Positions 24,804 through 36,199 of a DNA stretch of 64,000 nucleotides are shown here, piece by piece. Source of the stretch: Viscum album. Taxonomy: Eukaryota > Streptophyta > Magnoliopsida > Santalales > Viscaceae. The position numbers and the translations under genes were made by a program. How positions within the stretch are numbered: position 1 is the first letter of the stretch; the number at the start of each line of letters is the position of its first letter. Location of the stretch: contig OY728125.1 in assembly GCA_963277665.1 (NCBI GenBank), positions 1,717,354,889 through 1,717,418,888 of the forward strand, in the 5' to 3' direction. A model generated the notes under the pieces. It did not search any database. It was given only the letters and a program-made list of their open reading frames with translations, and was not told where the DNA came from.

Positions 24804-26878
24804 AATAAATAATATGATATCCTATGATCTTTGAAACATTATAATGTGAGAAAACTATATAATATTACATCATTAGAGTAAGGTAGGTTCCATTACTAAG
24901 ATAACATGATGTGGTATGCTAATCTTAATGCCCATGCACCACACATTGTATATCATTAGATGAAAAAACTATCCAATGGATCAGTGGTTGTAAAATTCTA
25001 GGCCAAGTTTTTACATTATAATATGTATATATTTATGTATATATTTTTTCTATAAATGAAAATCATATATAATTCATAGAAATATGAAAATACCTCAAAA
25101 AGGAAATGGATTACATATTCATGTCACAAATCATATCAAAAAGATATATCAAAATGATTCCCAAAATAAAGAGAAATTATTGAATTCTATCCATTGAAAT
25201 TTTGATAAATTTGAATAGTTCAAAAATATGATGTTTATCTTATAAAAAACTAATAATTAATGAGTGGATATGTAGTTATAGTAAGAAACATCTTCTATAA
25301 TGTTTTACTAAATTTGTTAATAACATTTTGAGGAGGTTATCTTATTGTTTGTTTCCGAAAACCATATAAGAACATAAAAAATACCTAATATAATGAAAAA
25401 TTCTAGAAATCATATATGATAAAATAATTTAATGGAGATAAATGAGAAATTAAATAACAAACACATATTTTCCCATTAATCAAGTTTTTGTAAAAGATGG
25501 AATTGAGAATGGTAAATAAAAATTCATTAACATCCATAGTAAATAAAGGATATATATATGTATATATATATGTGTGTGTGTGTAAAAAGAATATATATAT
25601 ATATATATATATAATATCTTGTATATTAATGTGAATATGAATGGGGGAGAGTGATATGTAGGTAGAGAATGTGTAATCCAATAAACAAATATGATTTCTG
25701 AATAGATCATTTACCTCAGGTCTTGATTGACTTGGTTCATGTGTTTATCCCTAAAAAATAATTAAATTTAGTGTATTAAATACTTCAACAGTAATCTTGT
25801 TAAACATTATTTTCTATATAGTTATTATTTTATTTTTTTTATATTCATTTTATTTATACATTATGTTCATGATCAATTACCCGAGGATGTTAGGTTGATG
25901 GTTCAAAGGTCGCATCGCTTTGTAGGTAATTATGGATGTACTTTTAAAATGAGTCCTTATGTTCAAAATTGATGTGGTATATATTTCAGTGTTTTAAAAA
26001 GTTCAAAATGTTCTTAATATCACATTTTCTTTTAAAATAATAATTGTTCATAGAGAATAAATGTTATCGTTTAATGGCCAGTTCATTTAGTTGCATTTTC
26101 CAACCACGATGAACATAATTAGTTTTATTTAATTAATATATTTATTTACACATTCATAATATGAAATAATAAATAATACTTGTATTATACTCTTATTTGA
26201 AACCAAAATCATCATTACAACCATCCACAAAGATATATAGTGATTAAAAATAAAATACATTGTCTATGAAGGGGATAATCTAGCCATAGTATGGGTGATA
26301 TTTGATTAAAGAATAATATTATAAAAATTATTTATACAATTTTTGTAAAAACATTTTACTAATATTGTTATATATATTATTTCATATCATGATTGATATA
26401 ATAGATTTGAAAGGGATATTTATAGAAAAGAACATCAACAACTTATTTGAGAAACTAACCCCTTCCTTAGATTATTAATTTTTCTTAAAACTAAGAATAA
26501 TGATAATTCTAGTGAAAATAAATATCAATTTTGTATGTGAGGTTGAGATAACTGTTTCATATATCATCTAATATGAAAATAATCGATTATTTAACATATA
26601 ATGTAAAATACTATATTCAATAGTTTTTCATTATTCATCAAAATTATTCTTTTCTAGAAAAACACTAAAAAATAACCTTAAGATAACTTTGACATGTTAT
26701 TCCATAAATAAAATATGAATTATAAAAATAATTTAATAAACATTAAAATTTTAGTTTTTAAATAAAATCACTATTTTTTGTGTTTTTTTGACATTATCAA
26801 ATTTCAGACCCATGGATATATTTCCTATAATTTCAAAAATGATTCTATTTTTTATTACAAAAGTATAGGATTATTTAT
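24804..26878. other. Unassigned AT-rich DNA
   Basis: No frame, family motif or LTR end could be recognised in about 2.1 kb. Since B is inserted at its left edge, part of it may be the continuation of element D. Confidence 0.5.
25550..25613. repeat. TA/TG microsatellite
   Basis: Alternating TA, then a (TG) run, then a short AAAAAGA spacer and a further TA run of about 24 bp. It creates spurious Ile/Tyr-rich frames on the minus strand. Confidence 0.9.
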
Positions 26879-27138
26879 TTGGTTTTTTCAAACTTTTCTG
26901 ACTGTTACTCCCTCCGAACTCTATCCTTAAGCGGCGTATCCGGTTCTGGACCTTTTGATCTAGGTGTAGGCCCCCCCGACGGTTCGCCCCCTTTCCCCAG
27001 ATGCGCCTTCCAGGATGGGTCATCCGGCGTGATCTTTCAGGGATGTTCTGTGCGGACTGGATCTTGGTGTTTCACATTTTTGTCTCCAGTAGATTAGAGA
27101 AATTTCACTTTTAGTAGTGAGGGAAGGCTTGAAAGTCA

Positions 27139-27640
27139 TTGGCGGCGCTTAGGACGACGTTCAATGAAGCCATAACTTGCCTGAAATGGACTCTTGTAGC
27201 GCGATTTGGATCCGAGAAACCTTTTCTTCCCTCTTTTAAACGATTCGTGGGTTCCTGGGGGTTGCAGGGGGAGACTCGCATCTCGGTTATTCACAGAAGC
27301 TCATTCTGCTTGATGTGGGCCTCGGAAGCGGATTTCATCCATGCTTGGTGTAATTCTCCTAGATCCGTGGGTCGTTGGCGCTTCAGCTAATCCCGCTGGT
27401 CGATGGAGGTTCACAAGGGGAAAGAAATCCCTCACGCTATAGTTTGGGTAAGCCTACCAGGTCTTCCCCTTCCATTCCATAACGGCGCTTTCCTTGAGGA
27501 CATTGAGGATGATTTAGGAGGTATCTATGCACAACTGAGCACACACTCCGCAGTGAGGAAACCCTGGTGGCATGGATTTTTGTGGATCTGGACATTTCTC
27601 TTCCGATTTCGGAGAAGATATCCCTGAAAGAGCCGGAATC
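27139..27640 (+). pseudogene. LINE ORF1: DUF4283-type domain
   Basis: Two open stretches in one frame, split by a single TAA near 27388, give LVARFGSEKPFLPSFKRF, RISVIHRSSFCLMWASEADF and then VWVSLPGLPLPFHNGAFL. This matches the DUF4283 pattern of plant LINE ORF1 proteins (LVGRF..., FxLxFxSxED, PxWVRLPGLPLxFW). After a frameshift VDLDISLPISEKISL continues the match (pattern VDLSKPLPxxI). ORF1 proteins bind the LINE RNA. The segment from 26880 to 27138 is also GC-rich and probably the LINE 5' region. Confidence 0.75.
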
Positions 27641-27912
27641 CGTTGTTTTGACCCAGGATATAGTCTACCTGGTGTTCCATAGGTATTGTTCGTCTGGTTT
27701 GTTATAGGGGAATTCGCTACAGAATTTCCGGAAACGTCATCTAGGAGGCCATCACCTAGCTTCCAATGTCTATAAGACTCTCGTTCCTTCCTCTCTTTCT
27801 CACGATGGATGGGCCTCAACCTCAAGCATGCATCTAAATTCCGGGCTCATTACCGGTACCCCAACTGTCTGGTCATGCAAGGTCCTAGGTACTTCCTCCA
27901 AGAGTATTGAAG

Positions 27913-28187
27913 GCCTGGAAATGTCTGACCGTTCGACACGAAAACACAAGCGAGAATGGAAAGATGATTGAAGGAAAAATACTTGAACACAAATGATGTT
28001 TTGTGCACCACCAATTGGGATGCTTTTCGAGAGGTTTTCATTTCATTATATAGGCAAAAAAACAAAACGTATTTACAACGTAATTAAAACCACGCGGCAG
28101 GCTTAATGAGGTCTAACCGCGTTGACTCATCAATGAGGGGGAGAAAAAAAACCGGTGAAATAAATTCCAAATAAAAAATAGTCAACA
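27913..28187 (-). repeat. Copia 3' LTR (left)
   Basis: Matches 31154-31430 with only about a dozen differences. Its outer three bases read GCC where the partner has TGT, so the terminal TG is lost. On the minus strand a TATATAA box precedes the presumed start site (near 28047). Confidence 0.9.
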
Positions 28188-28201
28188 ATCACCCCCCTAA
28201 T
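28188..28201 (-). promoter_or_regulatory. Copia polypurine tract
   Basis: The minus strand reads AATTAGGGGGGTGAT directly before the TGTTGACTA start of the 3' LTR, the normal place for plus-strand priming. Confidence 0.85.
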
Positions 28202-28204
28202 TTT

Positions 28205-28360
28205 TATTGCGTTCTCTGGATCTCAACGACGCTGATCTTCGCACGCAACTTCTGAAACTGGTGCGCCCAAGTGACTTCGTGAGAATGTCTGCAGGCTGCT
28301 ATTCCTCCCTCGAAACCTTCTCCTTGCTCACCACCGGCTTCTCTACAATGAATGTGGCAT
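28205..28360 (-). pseudogene. Copia RNase H C-terminus
   Basis: The minus strand reads TFIVEKPVVSKEKVS, then REE, a stop, and QPADILTKSLGRTSF. This is the end of copia RNase H (pattern CHFVREKV...EEQPADILTKSLGRxKF). It is in a different frame from the upstream integrase and follows it directly. The deletion joint is therefore about 28345-28400, and the whole RT domain is gone. Confidence 0.8.
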
Positions 28361-31135
28361 GCAGGTGGGCGGGCTTGGCTCGTTGGCCGTAATGAAGTGT
28401 AACTCACCAGGGTCGAGCTTGCGTTGTGCAAACCTAGGCGGTGTTGTCGAACCGATAATGTTGTCGATGGTGCGAAATCGAAGCGGGGCGTCGTCATGAT
28501 CAACGCCCAGTGCTTCTGCCATATTGGATGGCGGTGAAGCAAACTCCACTGTGGTTGATGCCACGAGTATCACCTTAACCACATCTTGTGTTGCATCTTC
28601 TGCTGAGTTCACACTAATGGGTTTGAGTGATGAGCTCTGGTCTCCAACAGTGTTGTCGGCCTCCGCATTCCTTGGTCTACATGTCTTTGTGTGTTCGACG
28701 GTGAATGGATCCTCACTACTCCACACAACTTGTTCACCATGAGCACTCCAATCCCACTGTTTTGCCTCGTCGAAGGTGACATCGCGCGTTACATGCACGT
28801 GCTTGCTGACAGGGTCATTCACCCGATATGCCTTGGACCCGAACTCGTACCCGACGAAGATCATCGGCGTACTCCGGTCATCCAGCTTCTTCAGGTGAGG
28901 CTTCACGTTCTTAACATGCGCGATGCAGCCAAAGGTGCGAAGAAAGTGCACCGCCGGTCGTTTTCCATGCCAGGCCTCATACAGTGTCATTCCGTCAAGG
29001 CTCTGAGTCGACGCTCGGTTAAGGATGAAGATGGCGGTGGAGACAGCCTCACCCCAGAACATCCCAGGAAGACCGTTAGCCTTCAGCATGCTTTGAGCCA
29101 TAGACACCACGGTTTGGTTGTGTTGTTCAATGACCTCATCCTGCTGTTGTGAAAAGGGAACCTTGAGTTGTCGTTGTACGCCACGGTCAGTACAGTATTA
29201 ACCGAATTCTACTGAAGTAAAATCGTCACCGCGATTAGTGCGGAGAACCTTCAGCTTGCGCTCTGTCTCCACCTCCACTGTGGCTTGAAAGTGTCTGATT
29301 ACTGCTGGAGCCTGGTCTTTTCTTGCAAGAAGATTGACCCACATGTAGCGGCTCATGTCATCCACGAGTAGCAGAAAGTAGCGTTTCCCGCTTGGCGTTG
29401 TTGGCGTGATCGGCCCACAAAGATCACCGTGGACAAGGTCGAGGACTTGTTCTGCACGATGCTTCACTTGCTTGGGGAAAGACGCTTGTTGCTGCTTGCC
29501 AGTGAGGCAGTTCTCGCAGACTTGATCTATTTGATCAATCTGCGGAAGCCCTCGCACCATATCCTGTTAAGCGATCTTGGGCAGAGAATGGGAGTTCAGG
29601 TGGTCGTACCTTTCATGTCATCGCCATGCCACCTCTGACCCCCTTGTTGAAAAGCTTGTAGGTTGTACAATGCTGAGTCGTAGCTTGTACAGCCAGTCGG
29701 GGAAGCGCTGCGCCCTAGCTAGGAGGCGTCGTTGCTTGTCCCGAATCTTCATGATGCCTCCCTCGATCAATACCGGACAACCATTCTCATCGAGTTGTCT
29801 GATGCTGATGATGTTGGTGGTGAGGCTCGGGATGAAGTATACCCTCGTGAGTGCGTGGTGCTCACCGGTTTTACAAGTGAATAAGATTGTCCCGCACCCC
29901 TCGATATCGACGACAGATCCATCACCAAACTTCACAGTGCCGCGGATCCCAGAGTCAAGCTCAGAGAAGGTAGCGCGGGAACCATTCATGTGGTTTGTGG
30001 CACCTGTGTCGAGGTACCACAGGTCGTCGTCGCACGCCTCCCTTTGAGCATGTTGCGCAAAGACCTTCGCCTCGACCACTCGGAGAGGACTGCAATGTGG
30101 CAGTGAGGAATTCGAAGTGGCAGACTGTGGTGGTGGTGTATCGGGCATCGCAGTACACGCCCTTACCATAAGGAGTGTCGGCTCGTTGTCGTCACCATGG
30201 GTTAGAAGAGCCTTAGCATGTCTCATCCTGCTGCGACAATCTTTGGCCCAATGACCCATTTTTCCGCAGTAGAGACATTGGTCTCTTGAGGCGTCATGAC
30301 CGTCATTGGATCCCCTATCATCCCTTCGTGGTTGTCGGCGACGCCAGTTGCTAGTCTTGGAGTCGTTGAGGGGTCCATCCCTCGCTTGCCGCTCCTTCAT
30401 CCGTGCATCCCACTCCTCCTCGGTGAGGAGAAAATTCCCTCCATAGTCGATGGTGGGTGCCGGGTCAAAACGGTCTTCCGCCGCTTTGAGTCTCCCTGTT
30501 ACCTCCTCCACAGAGAGCGTAGAGATATCGAGAAGCATCTCAATTGAAAGGGCAATTTGGGAGAACCTGGCGGGGACGGCGTGCAAATACTTCTCAACGA
30601 CCTTGTCTTGAGGCTACGGATCGCCGAGGATCGTGAGTTGGTTGACCATCCCGGTGAGCCGCATTACGAAGTCGTCCACCGATTCGCCGTTGTGAAAAAC
30701 AATGCCTTCGTACTCCTTGCGGAGCTTTTGATCATTGACCTTGCGAACGCGATCAATGCCGATGCGCATGGTCTTCACGGTGTCCCACGCTTCCTTGGCA
30801 GTTCCCTGGACGGCGATTATGGAGATCATCTCCGGCGGGACAGCGCAGAGGATGGCCTCCAGCGCCATCCAATCTTCCTGGAGTTCTGCACCGCCAGTGT
30901 CGACGACATCCCAAATACCGCGTGCTTGAAGCATGACCTTCATCATCAAGGACCAGTCGCTGTAGTTTGCCTTCATGAGGATCAGATACGTCGCCGATCC
31001 CCCGATCTCCTTCACCACTCGATGTACAACCAGAGGGCCGCTACCACTGTCAATGGGGGGTCTAGGACATGCCGAGGATGTCTGGGAGAGTTGGGGAGAT
31101 GAGGGCTCGGAGTTCGGTATTGTGGATGAAGCCAT
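28361..31135 (-). pseudogene. Copia gag-protease-integrase reading frame
   Basis: One minus-strand frame runs from an ATG at 31133-31135, six bases after the primer-binding site, with about five in-frame stops and no frameshift. Gag occupies the first 300 codons or so (ANYSDWSLMMKVMLQ, then a premature TAG near 30615), ending in the knuckle CLYCGKMGHWAKDC. Protease follows (WYLDTGATNHM, DTG intact). Integrase has HERYDHLN and CENCLTGKQ for the zinc site, HGDLCGP with the first catalytic Asp, RTNRGDDF where RTDRGGEF is usual (second Asp to Asn), and VIEQHNQT with the Glu. LNRASTQSL and VGYEFGSKAYR close it. One stop, in AWR-stop-HERYDHL, replaces a Trp codon. Confidence 0.9.
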
Positions 31136-31140
31136 CCTCA

Positions 31141-31151
31141 CTCCGATACCA
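31141..31151 (-). promoter_or_regulatory. Copia primer-binding site (tRNA-iMet)
   Basis: The minus strand reads TGGTATCGGAG two bases after the LTR end, one mismatch from TGGTATCAGAG. The gag ATG starts almost at once, so the leader is exceptionally short. Confidence 0.85.
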
Positions 31152-31153
31152 AA

Positions 31154-31430
31154 TGTTGGAAATTCCTGACCGTTCGACACGAAAACACAAGCGAGAATGG
31201 AAAGATGATTGAAGGAATAATACTTGAACACAAATGATGTTTTGTGCACCACCAATTGGGATGCTTTTCGGGAGTGGTTTTCATTTCATTATATAGGCAA
31301 AAAAAACAAGACGTATTTACAACGTAATTAAAACCACGTGGCAACCTTAATGAGGTCAAACCGCGTTGACTCATCAATGAGGGGGAGAAAAAAACCGGTG
31401 AAATAAATTCCAAATAAAAAATAGTCAACA
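31154..31430 (-). repeat. Copia 5' LTR (right)
   Basis: 277 bp with intact TGTTGG...CAACA ends. On the minus strand GCCTATATAATG near 31293-31304 is the likely TATA box. Confidence 0.92.
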
Positions 31431-31445
31431 CCTTCAAGCTAGCAT

Positions 31446-31790
31446 TTGGATCCCTATAAACCACAAATCAACCTACTGGAACTCTCGAATTACATTGATG
31501 GGTTATTTTATCCTGGTTCGTTGATGTTGAAAGGAGCGTTGTTGGATTTCTACTTGAGGGTACCAAAGGTTGTCTTGGCCTCCCCATTCTTATGTCCCCC
31601 CTGTGCATATCTGGCTTTTAGTGTATGTGATGATCCAAAGCTCAAGGTAGTTGGAGACCACGAGGCCAGCCCTCTCCTTGTGGAGTTCCTTGCAGGTCCT
31701 AAGTCGTTGGCATGGAGTGTTACCCTTGCTGGATCTAATATCCCTAGAGAGTGGCCTCCCACAATGTTTGGTATCCTATTTGGAAGATGA
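31446..31790 (+). pseudogene. LINE ORF1 C-terminal or ORF1-ORF2 spacer
   Basis: A 114-residue open stretch right of the copia insertion, in the LINE between ORF1 and the endonuclease. It shows no family motif I recognise. By position it is the ORF1 tail. Confidence 0.4.
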
Positions 31791-32050
31791 TTGTTCCATT
31801 TCAGCATGTCCTTTTGAGGATTAGGACTCGGTAAAGGATGTTTCTATGGCATGCTTGTCTCATAAGGGGGCGGGTGGGAACTACCCCAAGCCCCATTCTA
31901 AACTTCCACCTCTATCCTCAGTCACGCAGTTTCGAGCCCAAGAGTGTGTACACGGCATATGAAGAAGAAGCTGCAGGGAGGGGAGAGCCCTACATCCCCA
32001 TCGAAAATGAAGGTAGTGCCTAGGGCCAAATCTAGGTCATCGTTGCTTTA

Positions 32051-32640
32051 ATGATTCCTTTGATGATCTGGAACTCCCTGGGAATTAAGGCCAGAGTGAA
32101 ACCCGATTTCATCTCCTCGGGGTCTAAGAGTCACAAATTCAAGATGGTTGTGATAATCGAGCACAAGCAGAATGCTCCTAAGATTCAAGAGTTTACTCGT
32201 GAGAAAAAAATGTATGCATCCATGCATTCGACTCCGATCAACAACCATATATGGTTATTATGGAAGAGGGATGTTTTAGTGGATTTGATTCAAGTGGGAG
32301 AGTAGCATATCACGACGAAGGTGTCGAGTAGCGAAGAAAATCTGTTTATTTCCTTTATTTATGGAAGTTGTGACGCCTAGAGGAAGGAGGTGTTGTGGTC
32401 AAAGCTAAATGGGTTCGACCTAGGGGATTTGCCCAGGGTGGTGGGAGGGGATTTCAATATCATAATGGAGCCAGACGAGAGGAAGGGGAGAGGTGAATTC
32501 CCGAGGTGGGAAAGTATGTCTTTTGTGAAGTTCATGGTTGTGAAGGGTTTAATGGAGTTGGGTTATTCCGGTGATCCATTCACCTTGTGCAATAATCAAA
32601 GGGGCAGGAGTCGATAATGGAGAAGACTTGGTCGGTGCAT
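32051..32640 (+). pseudogene. LINE ORF2 endonuclease
   Basis: LMIWNSLGIKAR at the start matches the WNxRGxxxP opening of the APE-type endonuclease. PRVVGGDFNIIMEPDER carries the GDFN catalytic motif. LMELGYSGDPFTLCNNQ and WRRLGRCIDN match the GxxxTW.N...SxxRLDR region. This enzyme nicks target DNA in target-primed reverse transcription. Stops at about 32304 and 32616 break the frame. Confidence 0.8.
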
Positions 32641-33369
32641 TGACAATGTCCATGCCATGTCCATGTATCTGAATTTGAAGGCTAACAACATGACATGAAT
32701 TATTTCTAACCATTCGCTGCTCCTATTATCTCTATGCGGGATGAATATCTCATAGTAGAATTTCATGTTCTCTAGTCAGTGGGTGTGTAATCCGGACTAC
32801 CACCATGTGGTTAATAGGATTTGGAATGAACCTTATCGGGGTCACTCTTGGGTGGCTATTCACTCCAATTTGAGGCGTTTGAAGTCGGAAGTCACGTTGT
32901 GGGATAAGTCCCTTCCTCCAAATGGATAAGGAGATGGTTGTGATCAAACAGGACATTCAGAGCCTGGAGGCCAGCTTAAAGGAGAGATGGGATGATGTGG
33001 TTTTTGATGAACTCTTTAAGAAGAAAAAATCTTTGGTGGTGAGGGCTCTTTCATAGGAGCGCTAGGCGAGATATTACTCCAGGGTTAAATGGATTAAGGA
33101 ATGAGATAAGAATACAGCATATTTAAGTGCTTGCATTAGGGAGAGGAGGCCTATTGTGAAACCCAATCTAGTTTTGGAGGATGGATCGTACCCTAATGAT
33201 AAGGAGGAGGTCATGGAATGGACTTCTCTTTATTTATAGATGTCCTTGTGGGTACGAATGAGAATATTCCTCAGGGGTATCCTTTGGGGGAGTGTCTTCT
33301 TTGGGAAGGGATCCCGAATGTTGTCTCGGGCAAGATAATTCTCTACTTGAAGGTATTCCTGATGAAGAG

Positions 33370-34224
33370 GAGGTGAATTCGTCCATGTGGAATCTAAATC
33401 CTGATAGTGTGGTAGGACCTAATGGTTTCTCTGTTTCTTTCTATAGGGGCTCTTGGGAGGTAGTAAAATGTGATCCCATCTTTTCCATCCAGGACTTCTT
33501 CTAAGGGGGTGGCCTTCCTCGGATCGTGTCAGCGACCACTATGGTTATCTTACTGAAGATCAAAGACTCATCTTCACTCTTCCATTATCGACCTGTTAGC
33601 ATTTTCATCATTCCCTATAAAGTCTTAGCGAGTATATTCAATAGGCGGTTTTCCAATCTTCTCCCCCAATGGATATCCATGGAGCAACATGGTTTCATCA
33701 AAGACCATTCGATTCTGGGAGACATGGCAATGACAAAGGAGATGCTGAGAGATTTTAATACTATATCCTATTGTTCTAAGGATGTTATTAAGTTGGATAT
33801 GAATATGTCATGTGATAGGATGGAGTGGGGCTTCATCAACAGGGTCCTTGAGAAGATGGGAGTATCTACTTGGGTTTGCGATATTATTTTCAGGCGTGTT
33901 TGCTCATCATGGATGACTATGTCATTTATGGGGAGAACACATGGTTTCTTCAAGACTGTACGTGGTATTTGACAAGGTGACCCACTATCCCCGGGTATCT
34001 TTATCCTTATGCAAGACACTCTTATTAGACTGATAAACAAAGGTGTTTACAATGGGGATATTCTTCCATACTATATAAAGTATAGCCCCCCCCCCGTAGT
34101 ATCAAATTTGATGTTTGTAGATGATATGATAATATTCATGAGTTCTTGGTGGGGGTCCTTGCATGTGCTTAATAGGATCCTCATGGAGTACTGTAATTGG
34201 AGTGGGCAGATCATAAATAGCTAG
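33370..34224 (+). pseudogene. LINE ORF2 reverse transcriptase
   Basis: NPDSVVGPNGFSVSFYRGSW is the NPxxxPGPDGFxxxFYKxxW opening. FHYRPVSIFIIPYKVLASI, EQHGFIKDHSILGD, DVIKLDMNMSCDRMEWGFI (first catalytic Asp region), a QGDPLSP block just after a stop at about 33970, and SNLMFVDDMIIFM (family FADD, here FVDD) follow in order. Two stops and one shift break it. Confidence 0.88.
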
Positions 34225-34239
34225 AAGAGTTGTTTCTAT

Positions 34240-35400
34240 GTTCCCCACTCATGCATCTCGAGCAAGGTGGATAGGATGGGCAACAAGCTGTGTATGGGGG
34301 GAGGCTCTTTCCACATGGAGTACCTCGGTACCCCTCTTTATATAGGAAGAATACATACCAAGGACTTTGAAAAAGTAGTGAACAAGATTATGGAACGTAT
34401 CTTGAATGGGAAAAACCATTTCCTATCCTTCAGAGGATAGATCACCCTTGTGAATAGTGTGCTTCCCGCAATTCTGGTGCATTCTATGGCCTCTACTTGT
34501 GTGTCAAAGGGGGTTATAAGGTTCATTAATAACATTAATTCTCTATTTATTTGGGATGCGATAGCCAAGGGGAAGAGGTTGTGGGTGTCATGGGCTAAGC
34601 TAGCCCATCCCATCTGTGAATGGGGAATTAATGTCAGGAGTCAGGTGGAAACAATCCATTTCATGCATGCGAAGCTTGTATAGGAAATCATTAAGGACCA
34701 CACTATATGGGGGAAGCAAATGTCTCGAAGGTACATGTACAATGCTACAACTGTATTAGCTATGGGGTCTTCATTATGGTCCTCAGTTTGTAATATAATC
34801 CTGAATATCCTTCAGCACTCATAATGGATTATTGGGGAGGGGAGTATTCTTTACTTGTATCATAATTGGCCAGGTGGTGTGCTGAGTTATCTAGGATGCT
34901 CGACCCCCACTATCTCTTTAAGGGAGGCAAGAATGCATCATCTATTTTTCAGATTGGTTCTAGATACACCCCAACAAGCAGTTTTTGAATTTGTTCTTAT
35001 TAACTCTGAGCGAGAAAGGTGCATCTATACACCTTCCACCTTGGGTAGGTTCAACTCGAAGGATTTTCGCAGGAGGAACGCTTCTCAGGGGCAGCATGAT
35101 AAATTGAACAATATGGATTGGTGAACAAAAAATGCGATTAATCTTAATTTCCTCACATGGAGGATTTGTAATAATTCTATACCATCTGATGATCACATAA
35201 AATGGTACGGAATTAATCTGGCTTCCAGTTTTCATTGTTGTGGGAATAAAAGTGAAGATAGTTTGAATCACATATTCTTGGAGGGAAAATGGGCTCAGTT
35301 GGAATGGAGTTTTTTTGGAGAGTTCACAGGGCACTCTCCCCAAGTGGTTAGCAACAAGCTGGTCATGGTGCACCAGCTCTAACAAGCCAATAGGTCTTGG
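34240..35400 (+). pseudogene. LINE ORF2 thumb and zinc-knuckle region
   Basis: After the RT come YLGTPLYIGR, ILNGKNHFLSFRG and NSVLPAILVHSMAS, the usual post-RT segment of plant LINEs. Then FHCCGNKSEDSLNHIFLEG near 35230-35285 matches the CxxC...ESxxHLFxxC knuckle (zf-RVT), with the last Cys lost. It is decayed. Confidence 0.7.
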
Positions 35401-35639
35401 GGGAGTCCGAGGAATGAGCCATCATCCTCAATGAGAGATGATGTTTTTATGGAAATCCAGGAATCATGCCAGGTTTGAGGGGATCTCTTCCATAGGTAGA
35501 TCCATTGTGGCTAGATCTATATGTATACTAATTGACTTGGTCAGACTTGATGGAATTAGGAAGGAGGATTCATCCCTTCCTACACCACATGTTTCTTAGA
35601 GGGAAACCCTCCAGAGTGGTTCCAGGGATCAGGGGAGAA

Positions 35640-36080
35640 GGATTCGTTGGGTACCCCCAAGGGCGGTCTGAGTCTTAACACAGAAAGATCTTGTGTAATG
35701 GGTGACATGCGAGGAGGAGGAGTTATCCGGGACCTCAAGGGAAGTGTGGTGTTGTATTTCACATCTCATTATGGAAGTGGAAATTCTATTTGGGCGGAGG
35801 CTCTTGCGGTCCCTATAGGTCTGTCTATATGCAGTTAGAGGGACATTATCATTGCCCAACAAGAAATAGATTCTATGACTATTCATCATTCTCTACATGG
35901 GAAAGTCAACATTCCCTAGTCATTTTCTTATACTATTAAACAGTGCATGGAAGTTCTCAACAATAATGTTAGAGTCAACCATACTTGGTGGGAGGGGAAC
36001 AAAGTGGCAGACTATCTGGCATCTCTTGCGGTTCCTGGTGTCCCAGTTTTGTGTCTTTCTAATGTGTCTTAGTTTAAACT
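35640..36080 (+). pseudogene. LINE ORF2 RNase H
   Basis: MRGGGVIRDLKGSVVLYFTSHYG, SGNSIWAEALAVPIGL and NVRVNHTWWEGNKVADYLAS match plant LINE RNase H: the G..GGVIRD strand, the catalytic Glu in the AE motif, and the R..N..AD.LA end with its Asp. Frameshifts are present near 35840 and 35920. Confidence 0.75.
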
Positions 36081-36199
36081 GAAGGGTGTGAATCTAATTC
36101 TGGGTGATTCCCTTGGCCTTCCTTAATTCCGCCCCCCTAAATCTTGTCACCTTTTTCTTATATTTTTCATTTTTGGGGCACCTTTTTTGATTAAAAATC

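Larger units (their letters stand above)
27913..31430 (-). mobile_element. Ty1/copia element, RT-deleted, inserted in the LINE
   Basis: LTRs of 275 and 277 bp, nearly identical apart from the outer end of the left one, flank a minus-strand gag-protease-integrase frame. A polypurine tract lies beside the left LTR and an initiator-methionine primer site beside the right LTR. The order protease-integrase before RT is that of copia. RT and most of RNase H are missing, leaving only the last RNase H residues, so this copy is an internal deletion. The LINE reads on at both sides, so the copia is younger. No clear 5-bp duplication is visible (TGAAG left, CCTTC right). Confidence 0.92.
26880..36190 (+). 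mobile_element. Plant L1-type LINE, interrupted by a copia element
   Basis: A GC-richer block with sharp composition edges holds, in order, an ORF1-type DUF4283 domain, an apurinic endonuclease, a non-LTR reverse transcriptase, a zinc-knuckle region and a plant-type RNase H. That is the usual order of plant L1 elements. Without the copia insertion it is about 5.8 kb. The 3' end near 36190 follows TTTTTGATTAAAAATCA. I could not define a target duplication or a long poly(A). Frequent stops and frameshifts show it is dead. Confidence 0.85.

Noticed and set aside
25403..25710. Ile/Tyr/Thr-rich frames
   Set aside because: Created by the TA/TG microsatellite.
28524..29152. Plus-strand frames of 72 and 153 residues
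   Set aside because: Antisense shadows of the copia integrase frame, which has clear motifs on the minus strand.
30557..31102. Plus-strand frame of 181 residues
   Set aside because: Antisense of the copia gag frame. Long open antisense frames are common in GC-richer coding DNA.
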